Source: Molossus alvarezi (taxonomy: Eukaryota; Chordata; Mammalia; Chiroptera; Molossidae). Taken from it: a stretch of 64,000 nt of DNA. The stretch is taken from assembly GCA_037176705.1 (NCBI GenBank), contig CM073905.1, positions 33,636,986 to 33,700,985 of the forward strand, read 5' to 3'. Below are positions 10,901-22,900 of this stretch, one piece after another. The translations under genes and the position numbers were made by a program. Within the stretch, counting starts at the first letter, position 1. Every line of letters starts with the position of its first letter. The notes below the pieces were generated by a model. The model saw nothing but the letters and a program-made list of their open reading frames with translations. It searched no databases and was not told where the DNA came from.

Positions 10901-13900
10901 ACTGAGGTTACGTTCTTGTCTCTGGGTTGCCGCTGGAGGAACCCAGTCTAGGGTCTGCTCTGACTCAGCACTTTCACTTCCAGAATTCTGTGCTGGGAGA
11001 GTCATGGGCATGGAAGTTCATGGTGGCTATTATTGGGAAATCAGACACACCCAGAATGCCTACTGGTAGGGAAATGTTACCTCCACTATGTATCATTCAT
11101 GGTCTGAAATACTATGCTGCTGTTAAAAAGACACAGTGCCCTGGCCAGTTTGGGTCAGCGGTTAGAGTGTCAGCCTGTGGACCGCGGGTTCAATTCCGGC
11201 CAAGGGCACGTACCTCGGTTGTGATTCGTCCCCAGCCCTGGTTGGGGTCGTGCAGGAGGCAGCCACTCGATGTTTCCCTTTCACATCCATGTTTACCTCT
11301 CTCTCTCTCTCTCTCTCTCCCCCCCCCTCTGTCCCTCCCACTCTATCTGAACAAAAGTGGAAAAATGCCCTCGGGTGAGGATGGAAAAAAAAAAAAGACG
11401 CAGTGATGCAAGGCAAGGGTATCTGATAGTAAGAATAGAGGTTCTAGGGTCTCAAATAGCCTGGGTTCCAAGCCTGACTCTATCACGGAGTGGAGCCAGG
11501 ACACTGCCTTCACCTTATCTGTCTAATGGGCATGATAACAGTACCTTCCTCACAAGGCTGTTGTGCAGATGAACTGAGATACATTTGCGCTCCCGGCATT
11601 GTGCCTGGCATTGTGCCCGGCATCTAGAAAGCACTCAGAATGTTTTGACTTTTGTTGCCCTCTTCATCACTGTGTATCAATATATGGCATGTAAGTGAAG
11701 GGCTAAAAGCCCATTGCAGAAATAAGGCATTTCGGATGGGTCTGTGTCTTTCTTCCTTTCTTTTTCTTTTTTAACTTGAGTTCTAGCTGAGAAACAATTC
11801 ACAGCCAAGACTCAAACTATGAGAGGAAGTTTATTTAGAAAGTCACAAAGGTAGAAGTGATCCGTAGAAGAAATGGGCTCAGGAGACAAGTTACAGAGGC
11901 AAAAGAAGGGCCTTGGAGCTCAGTGGGGGGGGGGGGGGGACACACGCCTGGAGGAAGTGGGTAGAGAGAGGCGCAGGTGTGCTCCAGAGAAACAGTGCCT
12001 AGGACGGATTTGTTCCTGTAAAACAAACTGTAAAATAGGATCTATAAACAAATGTCATCGAACTGAGAAATGTCTGTAAGGGTACACTTCAAACTGATCA
12101 TGGCAGGACCTTTGGAAAGAGGTGGGATTATGGAGGGCCGGGATAAGAAGGGGTAATTTAGAAATCTTTATATATTGTTTGTTTTTTTGTGACAAACATG
12201 TTCATGAATCACGTGTGTTAATTTCAAACACAAGTTTATTTTTTAAAAGTTAAAGGGTATGTGTGGTTGGTACGTGGAGGACCTGGGAGGCCTAGAGGCC
12301 AGGTTTGAGGAGGTTATCTTCAGCTGTTTAGATGGGCCTGGTCTAGTCACTCTTGGGGTGTCAACTCCTGAGGTCCCCCCTTCCTTTTGTCGCTGCAGTG
12401 TCGTGATGTGTGTGGCCTGAACGCCTCTGACCGCTGTGACTTCATCCGGACCAACCCCGACTGCCGCAGCGAGGGGGGCTACCTGGACTACCTGGAAGGC
12501 ATCTTCTGCCACTTCCCCCCCAGGCTCCTCCCTCTGGCTGTCACCCTCTATGTGAGGCCCCGCCTTGGGGAGCTGGTGGGCGGGGCCGGTGGCCGGATCT
12601 GGACTGACGCCCCCTTCCCTCTCCGGCTCCCGTCCAGGCTTTCTGGCTGCTTTACCTGTTTCTGGTTCTGGGAGTCACTGCAGAGAAGTTGTGAGTTTGG
12701 CCTTGGGCTCGCGACCAGCTTATAGATGGGCAGATGGAGTCTTGAGAGGTTGACATTTGGGCATCCCCAGGTTTGGGGGAAGGGTGGGAGCAGGGGTCCC
12801 TCACTGTGGCGTCCTCACTGTTGGCTTGTTCTCCGTAGTTTCTGCCCGAACTTGTCGGCTATCTCCACCACACTCAAGCTCTCCCACAATGTGGCAGTAT
12901 CCTTTTGCCTGGATCCTGTCCCTGGGCGGGAGGGCGGGAGCGGCTGGGACACGGGGTGGCAGCGCATGGCCCGGGAGAGGCCTGGGCAGGCTGGGCCTCC
13001 ACACTGACCCCCTTGACACGCTCCCCCATGGTGTCACCTTCCTGGCGTTTGGGAACGGGGCGCCCGATATCTTCAGTGCCCTGGTGGCCTTCTCGGACCC
13101 ACACACAGCTGGCCTGGCCTTTGGGGCACTGTTCGGTAGGAGTGGCCCTGGCTGCGGGCGGCGGGGCAGGAGGCGGCGGCCCAGGGCGGGCTGAGCTCGG
13201 TGTCTCCTCCAGGTGCGGGCGTGCTGGTGACCACCGTGGTGGCGGGCGGCATTGCCATCCTGCGCCCCTTCGCGACAGCCTCCAGGCCCTTCCTCAGAGA
13301 CATCATATTCTACATGGTGGCCGTGTTCCTGACCTTCACCGCACTCTACCGTGGCAGGGTCACGCTGGCATGGGCCCTGGGTGAGCAGCCACAGGGCCCG
13401 GGCGGGGTCATCCCAGAGCGCATGGGTGGGAGGCACAGGGGGACAGGACTCCTTGGGTTCCAAGTGGCGGAAACCCTCCTCAAGCCAGCTTGAGTCAAAG
13501 AGGGGACACAGGTCTGGGTAACCACGGGGTAGGGCAGAGCCCGGGCAATGTGCAGAACGTTCACAATGTCTAAAGTTAGCGAGCCGGAGAGTGAGGATGC
13601 GAACCGTGGCCCACAGGGTGCCAGCAGCTCACACATTCCACCCCGATGGTTCAGGTGACGGATGGAGGAGGAACAGTTAAGGAAACTAACAAGTGCTCCG
13701 AGATGCACAGGCATCCAGGGACCCACGACCCGGAGGGGCAGGGAATGGGGTGACTGGAGCCCAGAGCTGGTGCCACCCAGCGTGAGCCACGCTCGTGGAG
13801 GGTCACAGGCCCGGTCATGGGCCCCACGGCAGGAAGGGAGCAGGGAAGGACTCCAGCGCCTTCTTCCTTGCTGCTAGGCCTCCCACGGCTGGCACTGTGC

Positions 13901-16900
13901 AGCCGGAGCTCAGAGATGCGTCTGCAGGGCTCAGCCTCCCAGGGCGCAGAGCAGGACGCTTAGCACCTGAATGGGGTTCTGGAGGCCACTGTCTGTGCCA
14001 GGCATTATGTCCTTGATTGCTGGGTTGTGAGGGTACCAGGTGGCCAGGGAGGGACAATGAGTCAAGGAAGGCAGGGGATAGGAGATGTCCACTTACCACT
14101 GACACTGGGCTGGGTGGACATGTGCAGCCACCACGAACAGGCACCGGCGGTAGACCGGGCAGCCCTTGCTCTCTGGGCCTGCAGCCAGGATGCCGCTTGT
14201 GACAGCCTGGGCCCTCGTCCGCAGGTTACCTAGGCTTGTACGTATTCTACGTGGTCACCGTGGTTCTCTGCACCTGGATCTACCGATGGCAGCGGAGGCG
14301 GTCCCTGGTCTACTCGACGCCAGCCACTCCAGGTGGGGGTCTGGATGGATCCCCCAAGGGAGCCCGGGGGGGCTGTCGCCCTCTGCACCCTTCACTGCCA
14401 CCGCCACCTCCGCTCGGTGCTTCCTCCACGTGTGCTGCCGAAGCCCCAGCTCTGTGCTTCTGCGCGTGCTGGTGACGCCTCGCCCTCACTTGCTTTGTCC
14501 AAGTCCACTAGCTACATCACTGCATTCGAACGTGCTTCGTGAGTTAGACCTTTTCACTCTGTGAGAATTCCTGAACGTGCATGGTGATGGCTGAGAAATC
14601 CAAAATACAGACGACCAGCCCCTTGCACCCTGCAAGCTGCCCAGAGGGGCCCTGCTTGGGAACGGGGGTGGGGAGGGTCTGGGCTCCCCGGCTGGCTCCT
14701 GCAACACGCCCCTCTCTCCGGCAGAGATGCTCTCGGATTCCGAGGAGGAGGATCGGGTATCTTCCACTACCACCAGCTATGACTACCGTGAGTCCAGGGC
14801 CCTGTGCCCAGCTGGGCTGGGGGTACCAGGCCTGGGTTGGGGGTGGAGAGGTTCTAGGCCCCAGGAATAGAGCTGAAAACCTCTCATTGTGCCTCGGCTG
14901 AGCTGTGGGCCAGGTTCACCCTGCCCCCTGCCAGGCACTGGGTTTTCCCTCCTTCCAAGGGTTGGGAGGACGGGGGGGAGGGGAGAGGCTCTCCTGGAGG
15001 CTGACCCAGCCCCGTCACCTGCCCTCCTGCCTTGCACACCCAGGGGAAGAGTACCAGCCGCTGCTGTTCTACCAGGCGACCACGGCTCAGATCCTGGTCC
15101 AGGCCCTCAACCCCCTGGACTGCAGGAAGTGGAAGAACAAGCCTGTATACTGGAGAGTCCTCAAGGTGCTCAAGGTAGGAAGGAGAACCCTGGAACCGGG
15201 CTCCTGGCTTCATGACCGCGGTGGCCACTCAACCTCCTCAAACTCAGCAAGGGGAGGGAGGTCTGCTGAGACCCTCTTGGGACGAGATAAGCTGGGACTT
15301 GCTGGGGAAACTGAGTCAGTGAGCTTGGCTGATGGCCTGACCTGGGCTCTGCCCCCTCGGAAGGAGAGCATCTGCCCAGGGACAGGGAGAGAGGAGGAGG
15401 GGGCTCCTCCAGACTGGGTGAGGCGGGGGCCTGGGGTGGGGTTGGGGATCAGGTCAAGGTGAGTTCCAGTGAGAACAAACGAGTTTTTCTAACCACCTGT
15501 CACTTCCCTGGGCTGAATGACCCCGAGGTCTGGATGTGAGCAGGGCTACCCAGGCTGGAGCACATGAGGGCACAGCTACAATGCCTGCCAGCCCCAGACC
15601 AAAGCCAGTGGGCACACCTGAGCCCTTCTCTCCTCCTGAAGGGACCGGAACACTCCATCGTGGGTCCATTTTAGGCGTCCTCGATCCCAGGGGGCAAATA
15701 ATGGACTCTACTTGCACCCCACTGTGGCTCTGGCTGCATCATGACCTTGGGGCTTCCTCAGTCCCAGGGGACAAATAATGGACTCTACTTGCACCCCACT
15801 GTGGCTCTGGCTGCATCATGACCTTGGGCAAGTCACTTCACCCCTCGGGGCCTCGCTTTCCTCCACTATAGAGTTGGGACAATGATTGTGCATTTCTCTT
15901 GCCGTGGCTGTGTCAGTCAGTTATTGCTGCAACAAAGCTGCATAACAAATGACCCCGGAATCTCATGGACTTATGATGACAATATTCTGGGTCCTCTGAG
16001 GTCTCTGCTCAGGCCGTGGTCAGTGGTCAGGTCTGCCCTATGTCTCCTTCTGGGGCCAGTGGGTACTTGGGACCGTGCTGTTTTCTTGGCGGAAAGCCCG
16101 AGACAAAGCTCACAAGCACATTTTAAGCCTCTGTTCACGTCACATTCACCAACAGCCCTTTGGTCACAGCAAGTGACGTGGCCAAGTTCAACGACAAGGC
16201 GACAGGGCAGTACACTCTGCAACAGCCTCGTCCCTTGGCGGAGTGTGTGGGTGCTTCATTCCATTAGGGAAGGGACTGAAGAATGGAAACGGTATCCAGC
16301 CTACCACAGTGGCTGTAACAATGTAGTAAACCGCCCTGGCTGGTTTGGCTCAGCAGTTAGAGCGTCGGCCCGTGGACCAGAGAGTCCCAGGTTCGGTTCC
16401 CGCTAAGGGCATGTGCCTTGGTTGCAGTTTGTCCCCAGCCCCAGTTGGGGTCGTGTGGGTGGCAACCAGTCGGTGTGTCTCTCTCACATCAATGTTTCTC
16501 TCTCTCTCTCTTTCTCCCTCCTCTCTCTCCTGCTCTGTCTGAAGATAAATGCAAAAATGTCCTCACCGGACAAAAAAAACCAAACACACAAAAAAACCAA
16601 TTTAATAAACTAATACGCGTGGAGAGCCGAGAAGGGTGCCTAGCGCATAGCAAACACTCCATAAGTGCTGTTACGAATTTCGTTATTGGCTGAAAACACA
16701 AGGTGTGCAGCCCGTCAGAGCTGGCTCTGTCCCAGCTGCCTTTCTGTGGGGCTCTGGAGAGGTTCCTCAACCTCTCTGAGCCTCCGTCTTCATCTGGAAG
16801 GCAGGAAAATGATAGTTCCTATGCACGGGGTTGTCAGGAGCAGTGGATGAGGTGCTGGGGTGGGCTGAGTCATGCCCCCTGAGCAGTCCCCGTCCCGATC

Positions 16901-19900
16901 CCCAGGACCTGTGGACGGTACCTCATGTGGCAGGTGTGAGGAGGGACCTTGAGGTAGGAAGATTAGTCCGTACTGTCTGGATGGACCCCATGTCACCACA
17001 AGGGGCTTCGTAGGAAAAGAGGGAGGCAGAGGGTCAGACTCGGGAGATGGGACCCCAGAAGCACAGCTCAGAGTGACACGGGCTAAAGGAACGCACGCAG
17101 CCCCCGGAGCTGGAAAGGACAGGGAGAGTCTCCTGCCAACACCTTGAGTTTAGAATTCCGTCCTCCAGAGCCAGAGGGGCAGGTCTGTGTGGTCCGAGGG
17201 CATCTGTGTGCCAGGGATCGAGCAGCCGTCGGGGCCTGATACAGGCACATGGCCGCGCTCTCCAGAAACAGCTCTGGGTGCAGCCCGCCAGACCCAGGCC
17301 CGCCTGGTGACGCCTTCCCACCTTCTCAAACCTGACAGCTGCCCGTGGAGGTCCTGCTGCTCCTCACCGTCCCCCTCGTGGACCCGGACAGGGAAGACAG
17401 GAACTGGAAACGGCCCCTCAACTGCCTGCACCTGGTGATCAGTCCGCTGGTCTTGGTCCTGACCCTGCAATCGGGGGCCTGTGAGTGTCCCCTCCCCCAG
17501 GCCAGCCCATATTCCTGACTTCTTCTCAACCACACCAGGGGGCCCAAGGCCAGCATCAGAATCTGGACAGGCAGCAGGCCCTTAATACTTGCTCGTGCCT
17601 TGAGTGTTTCCCTAGGCGGCCTCCAGACCTCCATGACTTTATAAAGGCCTGGTGTGCGAGTGGGCTTCTCAAGAGAGGTGCTGGGCTCCAGAATCAGTGG
17701 GCTGAGGCTGTAGGGTGCAGCTCGTGCAGCGCCGCCACCCACTGGTGATGCCGCCAGGGGGCGCTGCTGGGAAGCATTTTGGTCAGTTAATGAGATGTGC
17801 CGCGGGGTGGGGGAGGGTGACACGGTGAGTGCTGTTTGTCATCCCCACGCCACCTCCACCGCAGGAGGCTGGACACGGTCTGTTTTTCACGTCTGTCTTT
17901 TTTTCCCCCTTTATTGATTTGAGAGGGAGAGAGAGAGAGAAACATCGATGAACGAGAACATCGATTGGCCGCCTCCTACGTGCCCCCCACTGGGGATCGG
18001 GCCCACAACCTGGGCATGTGCCCTGACTGGGAGTCAAACCGGCAACCTCTTGGTGCCTGGGTCAACGCTCAACCACTGAGCCACACCTGCCGGGCTTCAC
18101 CTCTGTCTTTTATTTCCAATGTGACTACTAGCTTGAGGGCAGGAGCTGTGTCTTTAATTTCTCTGTCCCCCTGGAGTGCCTAGGACAGGGCTGGGCACAT
18201 AGGAGGTATCTGTCTTACATCCCAACAATTGGGTGTAAGTGGGTTTTACTCATGGGTCTAACCCCCAACCTCCTCCGTCACTCTGGGGAGGCCTCTAGGA
18301 GGCAGTGCCAAGTTCGAAGCTGTGGGGAGTACCAGCTCCCTCTCCCATCCCTCTGCAGACGGCGTCTACGAGATAGGCGACCTCTTTCCTGTCTGGGGCA
18401 TAGTGGTGATCGCGGGCACGGCCTTGGCAGCAGTGACCTTTTTTGCCACATCCAACAGCGAGCCCCCCAGACTTCACTGGGTAAGAATCCCGGGGTCTCC
18501 AAGCTGGGAGAAGGGACACGGAGGTCCTCCAGGCAGCCGTGCTGGCTGCACCTCTGGGGTCATCGGGCCAGTCATCACCTTCTGCGGTGACAGGTCTTTG
18601 AAACCACTTGTGAGGGCCATCGTGCCTGTTCAAGGTCCTCTTTCATTTTGATTTCTTTCTTTCTTTCTTTTTTGGTCATAGCTTCATTGTATTGAGATGC
18701 AATTCCCATCCCATAAAATTCACCCATTTGAAATGTACAGTTCAGTGGTTTTTAGTACAGTTGGCCCTTGAACTTAGAAGTGGGCCCGCACAGTTCAAAT
18801 CCGTGTTGTTCAGGGGTCGCTGTAAATTCGTGGAGTTGCACAGTCATCACCACCGTCCACTGGAGAGCGTTTCCATCGGCCCCTAAAGAAAACCCATATC
18901 CAGCAGTCATGCCCCATCACCCTCTTCCTCCATCCCCTGGCCACTGCCAGTCTGCTCTCCGTCTCTACAGATGTGCCTGTTCTGAGCATTTTATATAAAA
19001 TCCCACACGATGTGGTCTTTTGTGGCTGGCTTCTTTCACTTATTAGCAAAATGTTTTTAAAGTGTGTCCACATTGTAGCATGTATTAGTAAATAGTTGTT
19101 TTTTAATAACAAACTAAAGACCCCCTTTTTTTTTTGTTTTTATTGATTTTTTTTAGAGGGAGAGGGAGAGAGAAACATCAATCAGCTGCCTCCTGCACAC
19201 CCCCTACTGGGGATTAAGCCCACAACCCAGGCATGTGCCCTGACCAGGAATCAAATGAGGAACTCTCAGTCCGTGGGATGACGCTCAGTCCACTGAGCCA
19301 CAACAGCCAGGCAATAAATAGTTCTTTTTCATGGCTGAGTAGTATTCCATTATATGGCTAGAGCACATTTTGTGTATCCATTCATCTGGATGGACATTTG
19401 GGTTGTTTCTACGTGGGGATATTATGAATAGTGCTGCCATGAACATCCGTGTAAGAATTTTTGTGTGGACATAGGCTTTCATTTCTCTTGAGGGTATTTT
19501 TAGGAGCGGAACTGCTGGGTGAAATGGGAATGGTGTGCTGACCTTCTGAAGACCTTCCTCACTCTCTTCCGCTAGAGCAGCCAGGTGCTCCTGGGTCCTA
19601 ACCACCTCACGGCAGTGATGGGATTGTTTCTTTGGGGGGGCCTTTTTCCGTTCTGTTTACCGGGCAGCACTCAAAGGAATTTTAGGCCGTTTGTCCAGAG
19701 ACCTTTTCTTCAAAAACTTATATTTTCATTTTAATTTTTTATTGATGAAAAATGGTTATTTTTAGAAAGTCTGAATGGAAGAACCAACCCAAAGGGGCTC
19801 GAATTTCCAGCCACTTGATCATTCAGAGAAATGGTTTCCACCGGTGTCTCTTGCTAGTGCTCTGACAGGGGTGTGCCTCTAAAGCATCGTGCTAAGTGGA

Positions 19901-22900
19901 CATGTGGTCACGAGGGACCACACACCATGTAAATCAGTGAGGCCATCTACACGCCATGTGTAATCCATCGAGACAGGAAGGAGAGTGAAGGGCTGGGGTG
20001 AAGGTTGGGGGTGACTGCGAACAGGGAGCTTCTTTTTGTGGTGGTCGGTAGCCTTTGGTCCACAGACCGGAAATGTGACGAAAGCTGTGTGAACCTCTTC
20101 CTCACAAAACAGTAATAGTGAGCTAATATTTTTATTGAGCACTTACTATGTGCTTGGCTCTAATTTCATTGCATCTATTACCTCATTTTATGCTCATGAC
20201 AACCTCAAGAGGTAGGTACTGTTATCACCCCGTTTTACAGATGAGGAACTGAGGCTGTGTCCCTGTTGGGGACTGGCTTTGGTCCCATGTGCACGCTGTC
20301 CCCTCCCCAGATCTTTGCCTTCCTAGGGTTCCTGACCAGCGCTCTGTGGATCAACGCAGCTGCCACAGAGGTGGTCAACGTCTTGCGGTCCCTGGGCGTG
20401 GTCTTCCGGCTGAGCAACACCGTCCTGGGACTCACACTGCTGGCCTGGGGGAACAGCATCGGAGGTGACCCAGGGCCGGGTGGCATGCTGGGAGGAGCCC
20501 AGCCACATCCCTGCGCTTTGTTCCTCCAGCCAGAATTGTATGTGGGCAGGGACCTCCAGGGAACTTCCCTCAGCATGTGCTTAGTGCCCACTGACCTTGT
20601 GGAGTGACCATCACTGGGCACTGGGACTGCCCCTGAGCCAGGAGAGTCTGGAAGCCCAGCTGCTGCCCCCCTCTGACGCGTGGACTCTCGTGGCTCCCCG
20701 GGTCCAGGCAGGACATGGAGCCCATCACAGCCAGCCATGCTGAATGTGTACACGGCTGTGTGACGTCTAGTCATTCACACACACATGCGTAATTCTCGAG
20801 GTGCAGCTGCCCTGTCGGCTGTCCAGGCTGTTCCCGGCCTGAGAGCATCCAGAGGAGGCCTGTGGCGAGGGGGCAAAACCTCGCTCTCCTTTCACTCGCC
20901 TTTCCCTGATTTGCACGGAGACCATACGTGCTAGCAGACCGGACTTGGTGAAATACTGGTGGTGGCATGTCACACCTGAGGTTGCTTCTGCCGAGAAAGA
21001 GGGGTAAAGGAATTAAGGAGGGCTTGTCTCACGGAGCACTGCGGCCTCTCAAAGCAGCCGGCCAGCGGGTGCCAGGGCCGGGGGCGTTTGCCCATTTGTT
21101 GACCGAACGGCTGTGGGTGAGAAGGGCGGAGGGAATGACCGAGGAGGGTCGGGAGCAGCCTCTCAAGGACGTCTCTGTTTCCACGCAGATGCCTTCTCCG
21201 ATTTCACGCTGGCCCGCCAGGGCTACCCCCGGATGGCGTTCTCGGCCTGTTTCGGTGGCATCATTTTCAGTATCCTTCACGGGGCTGCCTGAGGGTCAGC
21301 TTTGGTGGCAAAGGGCTCTGAGAGCCAGGGGTGTGCTCCCTGCCACCCTCGGATCGGCTCGCACTGTAACGCCTGGGGCAGGGGACGTGGCTGCTGGAGC
21401 CTCAGCTTCCTTGTCTGTAAAATGGGATTATTGAGAGGACAGACCTTGGAAGGGTGGTTGTGAGGACTGAATGAGGCGACAGAAATGCTTGGCACCTGGT
21501 AAGCAGAGTGGCAGGCAGGTACTGTTGTTGGGGTTGGTGTTATTAGCAGATGCCCCCACGCTGAGCTGTGAGCCCTGTGGAACACCCTCTCCCTCTTGTT
21601 TATAGATCATGGTCTATAGATGCCAGGAGTCCACAAACTTTCTCTTAAAGGGCCAGAAATGAAATATTTTAGTCTTGGTGGGCCATCCGATGTCTCTCGC
21701 AACTGCTCATCTCTGCCGCTGGCCGCTGAAGTGTGAAAACAGCCACAGGCAACACGTAAACAAATAGGTGTGCCTCTGTTCCAATAAAACTTTATGTAAA
21801 AAGTGAGCAAAGGACACGTTGGCCTGCAGACAGGGTTAGGCAGCGGGGAGCTGTGGCAAAGAGCTTCAGTTCCAGCGCCGCCAGGAGCCCCCCTGTGCAC
21901 CCGGGGCTTGGCGCGCATCTTAGCCATCTCTCCAAATGAAAGGCAGGTTGCGGTGAAGGCTGATGATGAAGTCAGGCACCCAGGAGCGTGCCCAGCACAC
22001 GGCACGTATTCAACAGGAGGCAGACAGTGTTGGTTGTGATATTATTTGGAAGGACTGAAGGGCAGCTCTCCCCAAGCTCCACAGCGAAAGGCCGCTGACA
22101 CCAGTCAGAACTGACGGGGACTGGGGGGGGCGCACCTGCCATCTGTAACTCCGGTGGCCCTTTTGTTCCCATGGAGACCTGCTCCTGACCTCTCAGGTTG
22201 GGGTGGGCAGGAGGGTGCCCTTCCTGGAGCAGTGTCCCCTAAATAACCCCTAGAGGTGGCCTTGGCCCGAGCTCCACCACCAGCCCCCTGGCCTCAGTTT
22301 CTCCATCTACTGAGGGCTTGCCAGGCACCGGACATTTCTGTCACCTCGTTCGGTCCTTGCAGATTGGGCGCAAACGCCACTGGACACTCGCCTTCTTAGA
22401 GGTGCTAAAACTGGCTGAGGGCTCTCAGGTAGGGTTTGGGGGCTGGGGTGGGAACAGGTCATAGGGAAAGACAGTGGGCTGGATGGTCAGGGTTATGGGG
22501 CAGTGGATCCAGCACATTTCCTGAGCCAGGCTGCAGATGTCCTGGTGGGAGTGGGCCTGGGCTGCCTGCTCCAGATCTCCAGGGGCCACACGGAGGTGAC
22601 GGTGAGTGGCCAGATGCTTCTGCAAGGGACCTCCTGACCCTGCTCTCTCCTGGTCCCTCGGTCCTCTGGATGGGAGGCCTTCATACCTGAGCTCTTGACA
22701 CTTCCTGGAAAGGACTTGTCTAGATTTGTGACGAGTCTGATTTGTAGAATATCTTTAATATGTCTTGCATGTAGGGTTGGAAAAATGTATTTCTTCCAAA
22801 TTCACAGCTTTGAGGGAAGGGCCCAGAACTCCTTGGATTCGGATCTCAGTCCCATCAGTCAAGTCTCTTGCTATGTGACCTTGAATGAGTTAGGATAGCT

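Noticed and set aside
12801..13463. 220-codon open frame antisense to SLC8B1 exons 4-6
   Set aside because: It is the shadow of GC-rich real exons on the other strand.
18675..19560. Reverse-transcriptase gene
   Set aside because: Only the C-terminal signature of L1 ORF2 remains; the frame is broken and interrupted by a SINE.
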